Assembly: GCA_051000815.1 (NCBI GenBank)
Contig: JBPCNX010000073.1
Span: 1-64,000, forward strand
Direction of reading: 5' to 3'
DNA from: PSRF01 sp051000815
GTDB lineage: Bacteria > Acidobacteriota > Blastocatellia > Pyrinomonadales > Pyrinomonadaceae
DNA length: 64,000 nt
Shown here: positions 26,230-34,848 of the stretch, in pieces
How positions within the stretch are numbered: the stretch's first letter is position 1
Layout of the letters: every line of letters begins with the position of its first letter
The notes under the pieces: generated by a model
What the model was told of the DNA's origin: nothing
The model's input: the letters and a program-made list of their open reading frames with translations, nothing else
Databases searched by the model: none
Translations under genes and position numbers: made by a program

Positions 26230-27903
26230 ATGATCCGACCCTTTTACCTGACCAGGTTGATCCTTATTTTCATAGTACTGATCTGCGCCCCCCTGTGTGA
26301 TTCGTATGAAGTACGGGCGAAGCAAAAGACGATCGATCGGATTGAGTTAATGCCTCGTAACCCGTCGCCCTTTGTTATGAAAGACTGGAAAGCTTTGGCG
26401 CAGGCTTATGATCGGCTTATCTTCGACTTCAAGGCAAAGGGCGAATATTTGCCGGTTATATGGTGGGACAATAGCCGAGTTAATTTTGATCGGGCGACAT
26501 TCGGTCTTCCAAGTTACGTGGGTGATCCGAGAATCACCAGCACCGGACATGAAGCGATCACTTGCATGGGAGCAGTACTGGGCGCGACCGTCGCCGGAAT
26601 CGACAAAGCGCGCGGGCAACATAACTGGGTCTTAATGGCTGAACAGTATTTTAATCGAAAGAACGGCGAAAACCTGATCTTAAATAGAACGTCCACTCAC
26701 AGCGGACAGACCTTTTGGTACGAGGTTTGGCCGCATGTCCTGTTTTATGCGCTCGTCGACCGGTACCCCAATACCGGCAAGATGCAAACCATCATGAAGA
26801 CGACTGCTGACCGGTGGTATGACGCCTGTTACCAGATGGGCGGGAAGAATGGCGCCGCTGATTTCGACCACACTGCTTTCGACTTCAATACAATGAAACC
26901 CGTCGATAACGGAAAGTGGAAAGAACCCGATGCAGCAGCCGGGATCGGATGGTTGGAGTACATGGCCTGGGTGAAGTGGCGGTCGCCGAAGTATCTACAA
27001 GCCGCTGACTGGTCGATGCAGTTTCTTCAAAGACGAAGAGAGAATCCCCACTATGAAATCCTGATGCCCTATGGTGCATACCTTGCCGCGCGTATGAACG
27101 GTGAACTGGGTCGAAAGTATGATGTCCACAAGTTGCTCACATGGTGTTTCGATGAAAGCAAAGCGCGGCCGGGCTGGGGGACTATCGCCGAAGATTGGGG
27201 CGGTTACAGTTGTCATGGGTTGGTCGGGAGCATTACTGATGGAGGCGGCTACGCTTTTACCATGAACACCTTTGCCACTGCAGGCGCGCTGGTCCCGCTC
27301 GTTCGCTATGATGATCGTTACAGTCGGGCAATCGGGAAGTGGATGCTAAACGCGGCTAACAACGCCCGCTTGTTTTATCGAGATACTCTTCCAGATGGTC
27401 ATCAATCAAGCGCCTTTTGGAAGGACGATGCGGGTGTGATCGCCTACGAGGGACTCCGCAAAGAATGGAAAGGCAAAAGCCCCTACGCTACCGGAGATCC
27501 GATCCGGCTTGGATGGGGCCCGACTGACCTGGCGCTTTACGGCGCTTCCTATGTCGGTTTCTTCGGTGGAATTGTCAGGACCACTAACGTCGAAAGGATC
27601 CTGCAACTGGACTGCCTGGCGACTGATTTTTTCCACGAGCGTGCTTATCCCACGTATCTCTATTACAACCCGCATGACATTGCAAAGGAGGTTCAGATCG
27701 ACGTCGGCCCGAAGTCCCATGATCTTTTCGACGCCGCAACGGATGGTTTTCTAAAGAAAAATGTCAGGGGTGTATCTAGCTTCCTGCTTGCTGCCAACAT
27801 GGCAGCTGTCGTCGTGGTGGCCCCAAGCGGCGGAACAGTCACTCACAAAGGTAACAGGACCCTCATCAACGGCGTGGTAGTAGATTACGTTAACTCTCAC
27901 TAG
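26230..27903 (+). CDS. Exported protein of unknown function, probably an alpha/alpha-toroid
   Basis: 557 residues with an N-terminal signal (LILIFIVLICAPLCDSY). I do not recognise the family. The sequence is mostly helical and rich in Trp, His and Asp; segments such as TSTHSGQTFWYEVWPHVLFY, AAGIGWLEYMAWVKW, YEILMPYGAYLAARM and EDWGGYSCHGLVGSITDGGG look like the repeating hairpins of (alpha/alpha)6 glycosidases and polysaccharide lyases. The last 90 residues may be a small beta domain. It starts 13 bases after the MalG-like stop, so it is very likely part of the importer operon. Best guess (inferred): a periplasmic glycan-active enzyme acting on the imported substrate. Confidence 0.75.
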   Translation: MIRPFYLTRLILIFIVLICAPLCDSYEVRAKQKTIDRIELMPRNPSPFVMKDWKALAQAYDRLIFDFKAKGEYLPVIWWDNSRVNFDRATFGLPSYVGDPRITSTGHEAITCMGAVLGATVAGIDKARGQHNWVLMAEQYFNRKNGENLILNRTSTHSGQTFWYEVWPHVLFYALVDRYPNTGKMQTIMKTTADRWYDACYQMGGKNGAADFDHTAFDFNTMKPVDNGKWKEPDAAAGIGWLEYMAWVKWRSPKYLQAADWSMQFLQRRRENPHYEILMPYGAYLAARMNGELGRKYDVHKLLTWCFDESKARPGWGTIAEDWGGYSCHGLVGSITDGGGYAFTMNTFATAGALVPLVRYDDRYSRAIGKWMLNAANNARLFYRDTLPDGHQSSAFWKDDAGVIAYEGLRKEWKGKSPYATGDPIRLGWGPTDLALYGASYVGFFGGIVRTTNVERILQLDCLATDFFHERAYPTYLYYNPHDIAKEVQIDVGPKSHDLFDAATDGFLKKNVRGVSSFLLAANMAAVVVVAPSGGTVTHKGNRTLINGVVVDYVNSH

Positions 27904-28014
27904 CCTTGGGAGGATATGGTAGGGAAGGTTTGAGGTGAAGCAGGTGGCAATAGCCCTGGACTCACGCCACTGTTTGCCGAGTCTGTGTGAAGACCGAAAG
28001 AGTGCCTACGATAA

Positions 28015-28211
28015 TTTGCAGGTCAGGAAGGCGGACCCTGTCCCCGCCTCAAGCTTGAAAGCCAATTAGCAACGTCTGGGAGTTTGAGGTTCGGCCATTT
28101 GTGAGCCGTGTGAGGAAGCTCGTTTGGAGGATGAGAGTTAATCGAGTTATCAATCTAAGGGTCTTTCGTTTCGTAAGAGCGGGGACAGGGTCCTCCTTCC
28201 TGACCTGCAAA
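28015..28211. mobile_element. MITE-like element with 33-bp terminal inverted repeats
   Basis: Bases 28015-28047 and 28179-28211 are inverted copies of each other at 32 of 33 positions, flanking a 131-bp core; the whole element is 197 bp. No transposase is encoded. It lies in the gap between a plus-strand and a minus-strand gene that converge. A decayed relative of one end occurs at 39285-39340. Long near-perfect terminal repeats around a short non-coding core are typical of MITEs or of paired REP elements; the parent transposase is not in the window. Confidence 0.7.
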
Positions 28212-28331
28212 TCACCAGAGGTTACCTTTGTATCTTCACAAGTCGTTATCGCTCGCGGCACTCTGACCCGCCTTGAATGTTTGGATCTGGTCCCTACCGC
28301 TCTCGTTACTTTAACCGGGAGAACCACTACT

Positions 28332-29297
28332 CTACCTATCCATCAGCCAGTCGAGCATTTCCCTGATGTTGCCATGGGCTACTCCAATCGACGAATCCGC
28401 AGCGCCATAGTATAGGCGGAGATCCCCGGTCACCTCATCAACTACTTGCCCGCAAGGGAAGACGACGTACCCAACATCGCCGATAATCTCAAACTCCTCG
28501 CTCGGGCTCATGATCCATTCATCTCCCCGGCGGATCACACGCGTCGGATCTTCAAGATCCAGCAGCGCAAGTCCGAGACGGTAGATCACGCCTGCGACCG
28601 TAGTGCGGACACCATGGTAAATAATGAGCCAGCCTTCAACGGTCTCGATGGGTGGACTGCACAAGCCAATCTTATTGGCATCCCACCAGCCGCCACGACG
28701 AGCTTCAAGCACCAGTGCACGTTCGCCCCACTGCTGCAGGTCGGGTGAGAATGAAATCCAGATGTGAGCGCCGGAGCCCGGCCCCGCGGGGACAGGTCTG
28801 TGTATGAGCGCCCATCTGCCAGCGATGCGTCGCGGGAAAAGGGCCGCGTCTTTGTCGTCGGGCACCATAATCGCGCCCCGCCGGTCGAAGGTTCTGAAGT
28901 CGCGCGTTAGCGCAAGCGATACGAGCGGACCGCGTTCGGAGTAAGCGGTGTAAGTGACGGCCCATTGTTCAAGCTCCGGAAGATAAACGACGCGCGCATC
29001 TTCGACACCCCATAGCTCTTCAGGAAAATTACGGGGGTCGGGGCTGAACGTCGGTGTCGCATCGATGTTCCAGTCTGTAATGCCGTCATGGCTGCGCGCG
29101 GCGTTGAGATGCGACAGACCAGTGCGATCCTCAACCCGTGCGAGCAGAAGCGTTTGCCCGTCGGGTAGGCGTGTCGCGCCAGGATTAAAGACAGAGTTGG
29201 CCAGGTAGGGCCAATCCGCCGCTGTTAGAATCGGATTCCTTTCATCGCGGCGGAACAACTCCTTGAAGCGAGCGTTCGGTCGGTAATTGCTGAACAC
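28332..29297 (-). CDS. GH130-family glycoside phosphorylase/hydrolase
   Basis: 321 residues, a five-bladed beta-propeller by its repeating pattern (NPILTAADWP, NSVFNPGATRLPDGQTLLLAR, WGVEDARVVYL, KDAALFPRRIAGRWALIHRP, GWLIIYHGV, RLYYGAADSSIGVA). These motifs are diagnostic of GH130, whose members phosphorolyse or hydrolyse beta-mannosides. No signal peptide, so cytoplasmic. The GTG start at 29297 has only a weak GAAGAA upstream. It would act on imported mannosides, which is unlike the alpha-glucan enzymes around it and suggests that the locus also handles mannan or mannosylated glycans. Substrate and phosphorylase versus hydrolase activity cannot be told from this sequence alone. Confidence 0.85.
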   Translation of the reverse strand: MFSNYRPNARFKELFRRDERNPILTAADWPYLANSVFNPGATRLPDGQTLLLARVEDRTGLSHLNAARSHDGITDWNIDATPTFSPDPRNFPEELWGVEDARVVYLPELEQWAVTYTAYSERGPLVSLALTRDFRTFDRRGAIMVPDDKDAALFPRRIAGRWALIHRPVPAGPGSGAHIWISFSPDLQQWGERALVLEARRGGWWDANKIGLCSPPIETVEGWLIIYHGVRTTVAGVIYRLGLALLDLEDPTRVIRRGDEWIMSPSEEFEIIGDVGYVVFPCGQVVDEVTGDLRLYYGAADSSIGVAHGNIREMLDWLMDR

Positions 29298-29349
29298 TAT
29301 TTTCTTCGAGCACCTTTGATTGCGATCAATTCAGAACCGGGAGCAGCAG

Positions 29350-29640
29350 AGGCTGTGTGAAAACTCGTGCTGGGTAACATGCAGCAACCCTCATTAGGCT
29401 TCGCCCCTTGATGTGAGAAGGTGGCTCTGCCCCGCCGTGCGGCTAAGAATAGTCTTGGGCTGCGCCCTGGCTCCGCTTCTAATTGTTACACGCCCCTAAT
29501 ACTTAAGAGCGGGTGGGGGCGCAGCCCCAATGTTAAGTAGGGAACTTGTTGCGGGTGGGCATAGCCGCACCCTCACATCCGGGGGCGAAGCCCACCCGCA
29601 AGTACCGCTTGGAAATCATCATGAGTTTTCACACAGTCTC
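29350..29640. mobile_element. Nested inverted-repeat element (MITE-like), about 290 bp
   Basis: The outer ends are inverted copies: GGCTGTGTGAAAACTCGTG (29351-29369) against the complement of 29620-29638. Inside them a second inverted pair is present: about 29397-29435 (GGCTTCGCCCC...GATGTGAG...GTGGCTCTGCCCC) against 29551-29592. Further GGGC/GCCC hairpins fill the core. There is no supported gene in it. The inner pair is shared with 37547-37737. The outer ends look like transposon terminal repeats. Confidence 0.6.
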
Positions 29641-29802
29641 AGTAGCGACCGGATCGTAGACTCAACTAGCGTTTGACAAGATTGTTTTTCCATTCAACGC
29701 GAAGTGTCGGCGAGATAAGTATATGCGAATTCCTATCGCTAACCCCTCCCGGTTCTGTATTGAATGACGGCCTCGGTTTCTATTTACTGGCTAACTGCCG
29801 CC

Positions 29803-32523
29803 TTATCTCTTACGACGCCGAAGGGGGATACTCAATTCTCGTCTCACATAAGTGTTGGCTGGCCCGGTAAAAGCTACGAACAGGCGGGCAGAGGTCCGGC
29901 CCGCTTCGATCGTGACACCGTCGACTTCGCCGAGCTGGTGCGGCGTATGTATCTCCAGGCCGGAGGTACTTCCTCCGATCCCCTCAAGTATGAGCTGTAA
30001 AGCATTCTCACCAGGTCGAGAGCGAAGGATCCGCAGCCCTTTGCTTTGTGCGCCCGGCAAGGGTATTTCCTGCATTATGGAAACATCTGTGCCTTCGTCA
30101 TACCTATATGTGATCTCAATGTCCTCCTGGTTGGCATCGACGGCAATCTCAGCGCGTTGTATATCGCCAATACTCTTAGTCGCAAATTTGGTGGTAACTC
30201 CTTGAACTTTAACACTTCGGACTCGCGCGTCGAGTGGAAAGGCTGGTGCAACGGTGACCCGAGTGGGGCCGTTGTTGCCACTTGAGGCGTTGGCCGTGCC
30301 TCGTCGATTGATTTTCACAGTTAGGCGCCCTGACTCGCGAGTGAGCTTCAGGTCAAAACGGGAGTTGGCCGCCGCCACATTACCCACTTCAACTTGATTC
30401 CAATTCGGAGGTAACTGTGGTGCAAAGCGTAAGGCGGTGCCGCCTGCGCTCACTTCTATCCCTAGCAATCCCCGCATCGCGGGCGTAATTACCATCGCCT
30501 CCGACCAGATTTGGTGATGAGATGAGCGGCCAAAAGGCGCGTTGAAGTCGCCGGACAGCAGCTCCGTCACGTATCCAAGTGCACTCGTGTAAGTGAGCAA
30601 GGAGCTCGCCATTAACGCTTGATAGCCTACATGCGGGCGACCGTAACGGTAAGCGCCCATACTGGCCCACCCGGTAAAAAGCGGCCACACGGAACCGTAG
30701 TGATAGGAGAGTGGATCGTAGAGTCGGCTCTGATTCGAGATGATGCGTGCTCCCCAGTCAGTCATCATCTGGCCGCTGCCCAGATGGTCTATCTCGGATT
30801 GCGCACGCTCATCCGTCATTGTCTGAAACCATAGAGGGACAGCCGGAAGGACAGTGTCTTCGTCAAAGATTCGCATGCTGCTTAGTTCATTCAAACGAGC
30901 CTGGCGTACGGCTAGGTTTGGTCCAGGCTCCGCCTCTGGCGGCTTTTCATTTGGTAGCTTGGTGGCGAAGGCGTAGAAGCCACGATCCGAGAGCCAATAA
31001 GTTTGCTCCATCGCGGCGCGAGTCCTCTCGGCGGTTGCGCGCGCCTGCAACGCCAGCTCATCGTCGCCGACGACAGCAGCCATCTCGGCAAGACTGCGAG
31101 AGGCCTCGATCCAGAGGCCCTGCATGTAGATCTCTTCGTGTGGCGGATAAAGCGCGCCACCCTCTACCCAACCATGACCAAACTTCGTCTTCGTTGAATT
31201 CTCGATCAGCTGGTTGCCATCCGTGTCAGTCGCGGCAGAGAAGCGATAAGCTCTGACGATCGAATCCCAATTGGTCCTAAGAAAGTCTTTGTCGCCACTA
31301 CTTCGCCAGTAATCGCCATGGGCGATCACATACAGGGGTGTTCCATCGGCGCTGTTCCAGGGGAACTCGTAATCGGTAAACCACGGAATTAGTGAAGCGC
31401 TCTGTGAGATTTCGTGGGGGATCTTGCCATCTGCCCGCTGAAACTTCTTCAAGAATTCAAGCGCTGTTCTGGTAGTTTGAAAATCACCGTAGGCATTGAT
31501 CGCTAGTGAGGTCCACAGTGCGTCACGTCCGAAGAACCAGGCGAAACCGGGACGCTCGCTGTCGCCCGAAGTTCGAAAACCCGCGACCAATCCAGTACCA
31601 AGGTAGGGATTAGTTGCGACTCCCTTATCCACGCCGACCTTTGCCCAACTAAAAGCTTTGTTGAGGCGCTCATCTGGTGTCTTTAAGGTCACTGTTTCGT
31701 TTTGCAGGCGCTCGTAGTAAGCGACATTCTTTTCGTAGAGTGTCTGGATCGAACCGAGCAACCGATCATAAATCACTTTCGCCTTATCGCGTCCTTCGAC
31801 ACTACCCACGATTACGATCGGAATAAAGCCCGACCGCAAATCTTCCAGAGAGGGGTTGATGACGAAATGTGCCGGCACATCCCTGGGCTCTTCCTGGTAG
31901 GGCATGACCGACATGTCTTGTCCGGCGGGCGAGCCGATCATACCCACGAACCGTTTTGACTCCTCGGTAATGTAGTAAACATGTTCTTTCTTGTCCCACT
32001 CGAGATTGCCGGTCATCAAACCTGCAGGCCACGCCAGTTTCAGTTTGGGACGGAACGAAACTTTCACACTCATTGGAAGAGTAGTCTTCACTTCAAGCAG
32101 CATAACTATGCCGGGTTCATCCACTGGGGCGAAAATGGTTTGCTGAACCGTGAAGGCTGCGTGCGAGTAGGTAAAGGTCGTGGCTTCGGGACGCGCCCTG
32201 ATCAGGACCGCGAGTTCGGAGGCCCGGAATTCCAGCGGATAGCCTTCGATGCGAAATGAAAGCTCAAAGTCATCCAGTAGCTTCATCGGATAGACCCAGG
32301 ATTCAAGCCCGCGGTGCTCGTAACCAAGGACGGCGGACCTATGACCTACCACATCAAAAAAAGTTCCGGCCTGGGTTCGTCGCTCTAACTCAAGGCCACT
32401 CTTTCGAAAGATAAATTTTGGCGTGAACGGGTTTTTTGGTTGAGCTTGCGCGCGCTGCGCGAACTGACTTTGGAAAATCAGAATTAGGCAAACAGTGAAT
32501 CCCTGGTAAATCCAGCTCCTCAC
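29803..32523 (-). CDS. Exported glycogen-debranching/amylo-alpha-1,6-glucosidase-like glycosidase
   Basis: 906 residues with a signal peptide (VCLILIFQSQFAQRAQAQ). An N-terminal beta-sandwich (to about residue 290) is followed by a six-hairpin (alpha/alpha)6 catalytic domain: WFFGRDALWTSLAINAYGD, FQRADGKIPHEISQSA, WNSADGTPLYVIAHGDYWR, GHGWVEGGALYPPHEEIY and YHYGSVWPLFTGWASMGAY. A C-terminal beta domain completes the protein. This is the layout of amylo-1,6-glucosidase/GH63- and GH133-like enzymes; the acidic residues in the GRDALW and HGWVEGG motifs are the likely catalytic pair (inferred). It would trim branched glucans outside the inner membrane. GTG 32523 is supported by GGAGG about 6 bases upstream. 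Confidence 0.8.
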   Translation of the reverse strand: MRSWIYQGFTVCLILIFQSQFAQRAQAQPKNPFTPKFIFRKSGLELERRTQAGTFFDVVGHRSAVLGYEHRGLESWVYPMKLLDDFELSFRIEGYPLEFRASELAVLIRARPEATTFTYSHAAFTVQQTIFAPVDEPGIVMLLEVKTTLPMSVKVSFRPKLKLAWPAGLMTGNLEWDKKEHVYYITEESKRFVGMIGSPAGQDMSVMPYQEEPRDVPAHFVINPSLEDLRSGFIPIVIVGSVEGRDKAKVIYDRLLGSIQTLYEKNVAYYERLQNETVTLKTPDERLNKAFSWAKVGVDKGVATNPYLGTGLVAGFRTSGDSERPGFAWFFGRDALWTSLAINAYGDFQTTRTALEFLKKFQRADGKIPHEISQSASLIPWFTDYEFPWNSADGTPLYVIAHGDYWRSSGDKDFLRTNWDSIVRAYRFSAATDTDGNQLIENSTKTKFGHGWVEGGALYPPHEEIYMQGLWIEASRSLAEMAAVVGDDELALQARATAERTRAAMEQTYWLSDRGFYAFATKLPNEKPPEAEPGPNLAVRQARLNELSSMRIFDEDTVLPAVPLWFQTMTDERAQSEIDHLGSGQMMTDWGARIISNQSRLYDPLSYHYGSVWPLFTGWASMGAYRYGRPHVGYQALMASSLLTYTSALGYVTELLSGDFNAPFGRSSHHQIWSEAMVITPAMRGLLGIEVSAGGTALRFAPQLPPNWNQVEVGNVAAANSRFDLKLTRESGRLTVKINRRGTANASSGNNGPTRVTVAPAFPLDARVRSVKVQGVTTKFATKSIGDIQRAEIAVDANQEDIEITYRYDEGTDVSIMQEIPLPGAQSKGLRILRSRPGENALQLILEGIGGSTSGLEIHTPHQLGEVDGVTIEAGRTSARLFVAFTGPANTYVRRELSIPLRRRKR

Positions 32524-33244
32524 AATACCCCTCCACTTACTAAAATCCAGACACCGGTTGACGGGCCCAAGAATCGACCACCTTACATCTCACAGCCTTA
32601 TCGCTTTGAAGCCCGCAATTTCACACGGAAGAAATGCGTTACGACCCCCCTTCGACTCCTAAAACGATTTTCGGTAAGCAGAGAGTCTAATTCAGCCGGA
32701 TAGCAAACGCGAGCCGTCAAAGATAAAGCCGTCAGAAGCAGGCGATCTTCATTTAGGAGATTCCCGTTGGCGCAAAGTAGATTGCGCACTATAATCTTTC
32801 AACCGACTGAGATGATCTAAATGACGGCGTACTGACCAACCAAGCCGTTAGCTTTTACGGGGCAACGAGACCGGCGAGGACATCGAAGACGTTCTGATCA
32901 AATGTTGTCCGACGAGCACTCGACTGAATCAAACCTGGAATCATACCGAAGTTCAACCACGATAGAAGTTGGTCACGAGTTAGCAGATCACTTGGTCGAC
33001 TTTTTCTACCCTTTCTACTGTCATCGTCATTAACCGTTCGACTCAGCGAAAAGACTCGTAGTGCCCTTAGGTTCCTTGAAACTGAGGGATGTTGGGGAGT
33101 TGGCAATGTGATGGATTTCCGGAAGCGGTAAGGTTGCAACGCACAAGCCGGGTGAGCACGCAGCGAAATCTGCCGCAGCTCACAGCATTCGCTGAAGCCA
33201 GAGTGGAATGCTTACCTGAGGAGCCAGGGAAAGAAACCTATCCA
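32524..33244. other. Intergenic region between divergent glycosidase genes
   Basis: About 720 bases without a supported gene. It must carry promoters for the minus-strand debranching-type gene and the plus-strand 4-alpha-glucanotransferase, but no clear promoter or operator was identified. Short open frames here show no recognisable protein features. Confidence 0.4.
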
Positions 33245-34822
33245 ATGATTTTCCCGAGATCCAGCGGTATCCTGCTTCATCCAACCTCGTTGCCGGGTCC
33301 ATTTGGCATTGGCGATTTCGGACCAGAGGCGTATGCGTTTGCTGACTTCTTACGCGGCAGCGGTCAGAGTCTGTGGCAAGTTTTGCCACTGGGGCCGACG
33401 GGATATGGAGACTCACCTTATGCCTGCTACTCGGCTTTTGCGGGTAATACTCTGCTCATCAGTCCCGAGCGGTTGCTTACTGAAGGATTGCTGTCGCGGT
33501 CTGATTTGCCAGCCACCTCCTCACCGGCGAGCGAGAGAGTGGACTTTGCCCAAGTCCACGCGCTCAAGGATGAGATTCTGCGCAGGGCTTATCAGCATTA
33601 CAAGCGGACTACTGACACTACGCTGCGAAGTGCTTTTGAGACCTTTGCTCAACAGCATGCCGATTGGCTCGAAGACTATGCTTTGTTTCGTGCGCTGAAG
33701 AATTCCCAGGGTGGAGTCGCATGGAATGAGTGGGAACCCGCATTGATCCGGCGCGTGCCGGCAGCGCTGGGTCGCGCCCGGGAGCAGCTGCGTGACGAGG
33801 TGGAGGCGCAGATGTTTTATCAGTTCCTGTTTTTCCGCCAGTGGTTTGCGCTGAAGAATTACTGTAACGAACACGGCATCCAGCTCGTGGGAGACCTGCC
33901 TATTTTTGTGGCGCACGATTCAGCAGACGTCTGGACTAATCCCGAGGAATTTAAGTTGGATAAGAACGGAACTCCGCTGGTCGTCGCGGGCGTTCCCCCT
34001 GATTACTTCAGCACGACCGGCCAGCTTTGGGGCAATCCTCTGTACAACTGGGACCGCATGCTTCGCGAAGGGTTCTCGTGGTGGATTGAGCGAGTGCGGG
34101 CCACGCTGAAAGTTGTAGACATTGTGCGTGTCGATCACTTTCGCGGCTTTGCAGCTTGTTGGGAAATTCCTGGAGGCGACAAAACGGCCGAGCGCGGGGA
34201 GTGGGTAGCAGCGCCGGGACGAGAGCTATTTACTGCCATCCGAAAGGCGCTTGGTGAGTTACCCATCATCGCCGAAGACCTGGGCGTGATTACCCCTGAC
34301 GTGATTGCCTTGCGCGACGACTTCAATTTTCCCGGCATGCGGATTTTGCAGTTTGGCTTTGGCAGTGACACAAAGAACCACGATCTTCCGCACAACTACT
34401 CGCAGAACGTGGTTGCATACACGGGTACTCACGATAACGATACCGCGGTTGGCTGGTTTCGGAGCGTAGCTGGCGAAGGCTCGACAAGGACAGCGAAGCA
34501 GATAGAGCGGGAGCGTCGGTTTTGCCTGAACTATCTGAACACCTCCGGCAAAGAAATCCACTGGGCGCTGATTCGCGCTGTGTTGGCTTCCGTCGCCAAC
34601 ACAGCCATCGTGCCGTTGCAGGATGTTCTGGGACTTGGAACAGAGGCGCGGATGAATCTGCCCAACAGCACCGAGGGCAACTGGGCCTGGCGCTACAAGC
34701 CTGGGGCCTTGACGTCAGAGATTGAGACGCACCTTAGGGAATTGACGGACCTTTATGGAAGGTCGCGAGCAGAGGCGTCACAACCAAGTGCCGCTGAGGC
34801 GTCGACGATCGAGGAGAGTTGA
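33245..34822 (+). CDS. malQ: 4-alpha-glucanotransferase (GH77)
   Basis: 525 residues. It begins at the canonical N-terminus (FPRSSGILLHPTSLPGPFGIG). GH77 motifs appear in order: GDLPIFVAHDSADVW, the nucleophile region VDIVRVDHFRGF, the acid/base in IIAEDLGVI and the third aspartate in YTGTHDNDT. The enzyme (amylomaltase or disproportionating enzyme, EC 2.4.1.25) transfers maltosyl units between maltodextrins in the cytoplasm and releases glucose. ATG 33245 is chosen because homology begins there, though the frame is open upstream. The neopullulanase-like gene follows at 26 bases. Confidence 0.95.
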   Translation: MIFPRSSGILLHPTSLPGPFGIGDFGPEAYAFADFLRGSGQSLWQVLPLGPTGYGDSPYACYSAFAGNTLLISPERLLTEGLLSRSDLPATSSPASERVDFAQVHALKDEILRRAYQHYKRTTDTTLRSAFETFAQQHADWLEDYALFRALKNSQGGVAWNEWEPALIRRVPAALGRAREQLRDEVEAQMFYQFLFFRQWFALKNYCNEHGIQLVGDLPIFVAHDSADVWTNPEEFKLDKNGTPLVVAGVPPDYFSTTGQLWGNPLYNWDRMLREGFSWWIERVRATLKVVDIVRVDHFRGFAACWEIPGGDKTAERGEWVAAPGRELFTAIRKALGELPIIAEDLGVITPDVIALRDDFNFPGMRILQFGFGSDTKNHDLPHNYSQNVVAYTGTHDNDTAVGWFRSVAGEGSTRTAKQIERERRFCLNYLNTSGKEIHWALIRAVLASVANTAIVPLQDVLGLGTEARMNLPNSTEGNWAWRYKPGALTSEIETHLRELTDLYGRSRAEASQPSAAEASTIEES

Positions 34823-34848
34823 GAGGTTCCAACAGCGAAGAGACGACC

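Noticed and set aside
28049..28327. 92-codon minus-strand frame
   Set aside because: Lies mostly in the MITE-like element and reads through its terminal repeat; composition is not protein-like.
32855..33139. 94-codon minus-strand frame in the gap before malQ
   Set aside because: No ribosome-binding site, no recognisable domain, atypical composition.
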